From NCBI RefSeq assembly GCF_003858645.1, contig NZ_RQJP01000008.1:111082-175081 (forward strand): a DNA stretch of 64,000 bases. The letters run 5' to 3'. Shown here piece after piece: positions 60,539-64,000 of the stretch. This DNA is from Larkinella knui (lineage in GTDB: Bacteria > Bacteroidota > Bacteroidia > Cytophagales > Spirosomataceae). Position 1 is the first letter of the stretch, and each line of letters begins with the position of its first letter. The notes under the pieces were generated by a model. It was not told the DNA's origin and ran no database searches. It saw only the letters and a list, made by a program, of their open reading frames with translations. The translations under genes and the position numbers were made by a program.

Positions 60539-61024
60539 CTAGAACGTTCTTATTCCAAATTCAGGATAGAGTGGCGTGCAACGAAACATTTTCCAGAACT
60601 TTTCTAATTCTGCATCGGGTGGAAATTTATTTCCATTATGTCTTAAAATAAGGGCAAGGATGGAACACATCTCATGTCGTGTAATTGATTCCTCTTCTTC
60701 GATTTGGGCTAGTTCTCCATGTGCAATCACTTGTACAAAACGCTGATGTGTTTGCTTTAAGCGCTCAGTGGCGGTTTCGAAAATATCAGATGATAAAGCT
60801 TGTAGCGCTCGAAAATCGCTCGGATTTACACTTCCTGCTCTGATCGAAAACCTTAATATCTGTTGCTTTACCTCTTGTGGCAGTTGCCCTTTTGGCAATT
60901 TTGAATCTTGATCTCTTTTTCCAACTGTTCCATCAATAAATGCTTTTTTCCAAGCAAGATAAGCACTTGATATGCTTGCAATGCTGCCTAGCGTTCTGAT
61001 AAATTCGGTTGGATCAAAGTCCAT
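60539..61024 (-). CDS. Small protein of unknown function in the MBL operon
   Basis: 161 residues. A hydrophobic N-terminal stretch (PTEFIRTLGSIASISSAYLAWKKAFI) is weakly membrane-like, followed by a helical hydrophilic domain (EVKQQILRFSIRAGSVNPSDFRALQALSS) and the ending FGIRTF. No family recognised. It lies 87 bases after the MBL-fold gene on the same strand and is probably the last gene of that operon. Confidence 0.55.
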   Translation of the reverse strand: MDFDPTEFIRTLGSIASISSAYLAWKKAFIDGTVGKRDQDSKLPKGQLPQEVKQQILRFSIRAGSVNPSDFRALQALSSDIFETATERLKQTHQRFVQVIAHGELAQIEEEESITRHEMCSILALILRHNGNKFPPDAELEKFWKMFRCTPLYPEFGIRTF

Positions 61025-61111
61025 ACAGATGAGAATTAAGTTAAATTTTTGAGTGTTTCGCGTAACACCTACTTGATGGGTGGTGTCAGTTAGTACTATT
61101 TAATTTTATCC

Positions 61112-62008
61112 CTAATCATTTGTCCACTTTGTTGCAATAGTTGCAGAATAACTAATTTCGGCGATTAAATTACCATATATTGATGTTTTAAGAATTTGTG
61201 CTTTGGGCGCTGCTTTTTTATAAAGCTTTTCTGCCCCATGATTTTTGTCGGCATCGGTAGAATTAGAAAATAAAATGTATTCAGGATTCATAATTTTTAC
61301 AGCTTCTTCGTTAAAACCACTTTCTCTTCCATGGTGTGAGGCTTTGAGGATATGTACATTCTCAATTTCTTTCCTTTTTTTACTTATGATTTCTTCCCAA
61401 GCTTTGCCCTCTGCATCGGCGGCAAAAACAATCTTTCTGGCATTAACTTTCATAAGAAGAACACTGGAAATTTCGTTGAGGCAAACTGCTTCACCGCTAC
61501 GTTTTGTACCATCCTGTTTTGTGTGGGCATACGTTATCAATTCACTGGATGGACTTAAAATTTGAATTTCGTCTTCATTCCAACATTGTACTGGATTAGT
61601 TTCACTGGTGTAGTTCCGAACAGTCAAACCGCTAATCTTGCCATTTTTTATTTTCTCGTACATTTCCCAATCTTCAGGGCTAGGGTCATTTTCCCAGTCT
61701 TCGGGATAAAATTCATTTTTTACATCCCAGAAATTATTGATGGAAATTCCGCTTTTGTTAAACAACTCGTTGATTCCAGTAATATGATCCTTGTGCGGAT
61801 GCGTACAAACGAATCGAAAAATCGATTTCTGGGAAAATTTCGCCTTAAAATACTCTATGACATCAGTATAGCCGTTATCGGGACAACTATTAATATCAAT
61901 CATCATTATCCTTGCATTGAAGCTTTCAACCCCCTTTGTCCGTGCAGGGAAATCAACAATAGTGCTATCGCCTGCACCCACATTGAGAAAATGGATTCTA
62001 AGTGGCAT
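61112..62008 (-). CDS. Metallo-beta-lactamase-fold hydrolase, ComEC-like
   Basis: 298 residues. The fold starts LRIHFLNVGAGDSTIVDFP (as in the ComEC/Rec2 C-terminal domain). The metal motif HxHxDH is THPHKDHITG at about 70-79. Further motifs are Asp in VFAADAEGKAW and the C-terminal ILKASHHGRESGF with the last His ligands. Unlike ComEC it has no membrane channel. Free-standing MBL proteins of this type occur in defence-like islands, where they may cleave nucleic acids or cyclic nucleotides. Its start overlaps the end of the membrane-protein gene by 11 bases, so the two are coupled. Confidence 0.8.
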   Translation of the reverse strand: MPLRIHFLNVGAGDSTIVDFPARTKGVESFNARIMMIDINSCPDNGYTDVIEYFKAKFSQKSIFRFVCTHPHKDHITGINELFNKSGISINNFWDVKNEFYPEDWENDPSPEDWEMYEKIKNGKISGLTVRNYTSETNPVQCWNEDEIQILSPSSELITYAHTKQDGTKRSGEAVCLNEISSVLLMKVNARKIVFAADAEGKAWEEIISKKRKEIENVHILKASHHGRESGFNEEAVKIMNPEYILFSNSTDADKNHGAEKLYKKAAPKAQILKTSIYGNLIAEISYSATIATKWTND

Positions 62009-62594
62009 TTTTCTTGAAAACGATAAAAGTCTGGAAAGTTTTGTCTGCGATATTTTGATAAAAACGCTTCGAACGTTTTTTCATTAGAAATCCGATAGGT
62101 ACAGTGAACGCTAAACCGACAAGAAAACGCACATCATATTGTTTATGGATCGCGTCTTTTAGTATCAAACATAAATAGAAAACTGATTGTAAGAATAACA
62201 CTACAAACCAACCTCGATAAAGGCCATATCGGGCATTCATAGTTTCAACATGGGCGGTTTTATCGTTGGCAAGTGCCCACATATAACATATGCCAAACGC
62301 TTCTTTGTCGCTATAGTCCTTAATCCCGAAGTTCTGTTTAATTTCGTTCAATATATCGCACTCTCTTTGAGTATAACTGTCTTTGTTTTCTCTGATAAAC
62401 TGGTTAGCAACGGCTTGGGCAACGTGGCCCAAGAAATAAACAGCAACGGCAATACCAAATGCATTTTCAGTTATCCGTTTAAGATCTAAGCCGAAAAACG
62501 ACAAGTCGTAATCAAAAAAAGAATAAAACAAACCTCCTACCACGATGTAACTAAGTTGATCGTAGATCGAAATTTTATTTAAGAACTCAGTCAT
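61998..62594 (-). CDS. Four-helix membrane protein coupled to the MBL gene
   Basis: 198 residues. Membrane segments: LSYIVVGGLFYSFFDYDLSF, FGIAVAVYFLGHVAQAVANQF, GWFVVLFLQSVFYLCLIL and FLVGLAFTVPIGFLMKK. A cytosolic helical loop (about 68-115, with YTQRECDILNEIKQNFG) lies between helices 2 and 3. It opens the operon, and its last 11 bases overlap the MBL start. No family recognised. A membrane partner beside a nuclease-like enzyme is common in toxin or abortive-infection systems, but this is only an analogy. Confidence 0.6.
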   Translation of the reverse strand: MTEFLNKISIYDQLSYIVVGGLFYSFFDYDLSFFGLDLKRITENAFGIAVAVYFLGHVAQAVANQFIRENKDSYTQRECDILNEIKQNFGIKDYSDKEAFGICYMWALANDKTAHVETMNARYGLYRGWFVVLFLQSVFYLCLILKDAIHKQYDVRFLVGLAFTVPIGFLMKKRSKRFYQNIADKTFQTFIVFKKNAT

Positions 62595-62726
62595 TAGCTA
62601 TCATAATTATGAACATCACACTTATTTTAATATAATATTGGGTTAGTTGCTATAACTATTTTCTCGTTCAATCGAGATGAAATCAATTGTCTTTCCAAGT
62701 CCGCTGGATTATTAAATAATTTAATG

Positions 62727-63737
62727 TCATCTTTTTTTGTTAATTGGTAGTGGAGCAGCTAAGCCTACGCGTTCAACAGCTTGAAAACCAGCAGTTTTCG
62801 TGAACTTCATCGTATGGTTGAAGTTTTGCATTGAATCAGATGGATCTAAAGCGTTAAAATTTAACTTCCTGAGGATTGCTCGGGGTATTGCGGCTGAAAC
62901 AATGACTTGATTTTCTACCTGGCCTGTAGCTGGGTTTAGCTGATCGACGAGGGCATGAACCACTACCTGGCTAACCGGCAAATGTGCCTGAACTTCTCGC
63001 GCCACTCTCAAGAGACAGCCACAGACATAGTCCTGATAGAACTCATTGAATTTACTAATAGGCAGAGACTTGCGAGAAAGTTTACCATTTGCCAACTGTG
63101 TGACGGCAAAATCCGGTATAACTTCTGAAGTATTAACTTGTACATCGACCTCAATGTGATCGGAGGTAAACGTGAATTCAAGGTGGGCCCCTAGATAGTT
63201 GATGTTCTCAAAGGGTGAAAAGATTTCGAACACATTAGCATATACGTCCGAATTCTTAGCCAAAACCTCACGGGTGAGATCTTGACGATCCTGCCATTCG
63301 ATTAATAAACGATTATATTCTTCCTGATTCTCACGAGCGAGCTGTTGATCTCGATGATGGGCGACAACAACCGCTTCTTCAAGACGTTGTATTTTCGCCG
63401 GCCCACGTTTCAACAAACGATCAAAAAGACTTGGCTGGTAATTATTCAAAGCCGCTTGAGCACTCAGCTCGTTTGCATTACTTAGCCGAGTAAGCACTGG
63501 AGGAGGCTCATGCATCATCGCTGCCCAATCAATTTGATCACTGCAATCCTGATGAACGGATTTGATAACCTCAATATAGTCATTATATGCTTGTACCGCC
63601 TGGGTAGCATTTTCAACAGCCTGTTGCTTTTGTAGCTGTTTATATTCTTGGGCAGCTAAACGAGCTCGTCGCTGTTGGTCGCGTTCAATTCGGCGAGCTG
63701 TAGCGGAAAATGATCGCATGGCGCCTTTCCAACTCAT
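62727..63737 (-). CDS. Coiled-coil protein of unknown function
   Basis: 336 residues without signal or membrane segment. The N-terminal 60 residues are strongly basic and helical (SFSATARRIERDQQRRARLA, QEYKQLQKQQAVENATQAVQ), likely a coiled coil; another helical stretch is VVVAHHRDQQLARENQEEYNR. The C-terminal half (about 190-300) is mixed alpha/beta with YLGAHLEFTFTSDHIEVDVQV and QVIVSAAIPRAIL. GC content is higher than in the AT-rich island next to it. No family is recognised. It lies 25 bases after a truncated gene on the same strand, with which it was probably co-transcribed. Confidence 0.65.
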   Translation of the reverse strand: MSWKGAMRSFSATARRIERDQQRRARLAAQEYKQLQKQQAVENATQAVQAYNDYIEVIKSVHQDCSDQIDWAAMMHEPPPVLTRLSNANELSAQAALNNYQPSLFDRLLKRGPAKIQRLEEAVVVAHHRDQQLARENQEEYNRLLIEWQDRQDLTREVLAKNSDVYANVFEIFSPFENINYLGAHLEFTFTSDHIEVDVQVNTSEVIPDFAVTQLANGKLSRKSLPISKFNEFYQDYVCGCLLRVAREVQAHLPVSQVVVHALVDQLNPATGQVENQVIVSAAIPRAILRKLNFNALDPSDSMQNFNHTMKFTKTAGFQAVERVGLAAPLPINKKR

Positions 63738-63761
63738 AACTAAAGAGTATTTAAGGTGAGT

Positions 63762-63905
63762 TTATAATTCCTGTTCTTCAACTTCAAACTCAGTAGGAGC
63801 ATTTTCCATTTGAAACTTTTCCCATTCAGCCCGATTTATTGTATTATTTGCTAAGGCTTGTTCAACTGCCAGATGGACTTGCAACGGTTCACTGGAGATT
63901 TTTTG
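63762..63905 (-). pseudogene. 3' remnant of a gene cut by an IS3-type element
   Basis: A frame ending at TAA (63762-63764) reads HLAVEQALANNTINRAEWEK, then FQMENAPTEFEVEEQEL, a plausible acidic protein C-terminus. The upstream part is replaced by the transposase end: the frame meets TGA at 63906-63908. The exact junction is between about 63850 and 63905 and was not determined. Confidence 0.5.
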
Positions 63906-64000
63906 TCAAGCGGCCATTGAGGATGTGTAAAAATAAGATTCTTGTTGACAGGGTGTGCGGTAACCCAATGCCGAATGTTTTCGTCGTTGATTATACCAAC
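63906..64000 (-). mobile_element. IS3-family transposase, C-terminal end (partial)
   Basis: On the minus strand the edge of the window reads WYNQRRKHSALGYRTP, then CQQESYFYTSSMAA and a stop at 63906-63908. YNxxRxHSALGYxTP is the conserved end of the rve integrase domain of IS3-family OrfB transposases. The rest of the element runs off the window to higher coordinates. Confidence 0.87.

Larger units (their letters stand above)
57800..62650. other. AT-rich genomic island
   Basis: Base composition drops to roughly 30-35 percent GC by eye, against 50-55 percent elsewhere, and every gene from 58068 to 62594 is on the minus strand in two short operons. The island lies between a serine recombinase and an IS3-type transposase. 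These are signs of recent horizontal transfer, though the ends were not mapped to attachment sites. Confidence 0.75.

Noticed and set aside
1..64000. tRNA, rRNA or CRISPR loci
   Set aside because: No cloverleaf with a conserved TTCGAnnC arm and CCA-adjacent stem, no rRNA core sequence and no spaced direct repeats were found by reading; a tRNAscan or Infernal run would settle small RNAs.

Overview
The window reads as a chromosomal segment of a Bacteroidota bacterium, most likely order Cytophagales, family Spirosomaceae or Cytophagaceae (Spirosoma/Larkinella-like). Grounds: GC is near 50-55 percent outside one island; several promoters match the Bacteroidota form TTG/TTTG-N19-20-TAnnTTTG; and the gene content fits (M16 peptidase pair, TonB receptor with a carboxypeptidase-regulatory domain, BshA, FtsK next to a LolA-like protein, PadR plus HAAS membrane proteins, NagP-type MFS, CrtD-like desaturase). 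The genus is inference. No rRNA, tRNA or CRISPR array was seen.

Layout. 1-10.5 kb: the 3' end of ftsK, a LolA-like protein, a large hybrid histidine kinase, purQ, bshA, a UbiA prenyltransferase, a TapB-like secreted protein, and a divergent lipoprotein/MerC pair with two metal-regulator-like boxes between them. 10.8-18.1 kb: an amino-sugar operon (two Tat-exported Gfo/Idh/MocA proteins, NagP-like transporter, nagA, nagB) followed by a LacI regulator behind a very long hairpin. 18.1-24.2 kb: a five-gene minus-strand operon with an MbnH/MbnP pair, a BNR-repeat protein with a CxCC motif, a TonB receptor and a small Cys-rich exported protein, probably for copper. 24.2-52.6 kb: mostly ordinary genes, including a transglutaminase-like protein, AraC and quinone-reductase-like genes, an M16 pair, an antiporter, a CrtD-like desaturase, PadR/HAAS genes, an MsbA-like ABC exporter, nrdB, recX, YceI and cytochrome c, RidA, and an exported RraA pair beside a Tat-exported enolase-superfamily protein.

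Dispersed palindromic elements recur at gene 3' ends (16.8, 32.2, 36.1, 42.4 and 52.6 kb). In several cases they supply the last codons or the stop codon of the neighbouring gene.

52.6-64 kb is accessory DNA. It holds two IS5-family relics (one a 307-bp deletion derivative with 22-bp terminal inverted repeats), a TetR/SDR cassette with three copies of one operator, a small serine recombinase, and an AT-rich island (about 58.0-62.65 kb). The island carries two minus-strand operons: nucleotidyltransferase - APH-like kinase - membrane protein, and membrane protein - ComEC-like metallo-beta-lactamase-fold protein - small protein. A coiled-coil protein, a truncated gene and the C-terminus of an IS3-family transposase close the window. 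The two island operons and the copper operon are the best candidates for undescribed biology.
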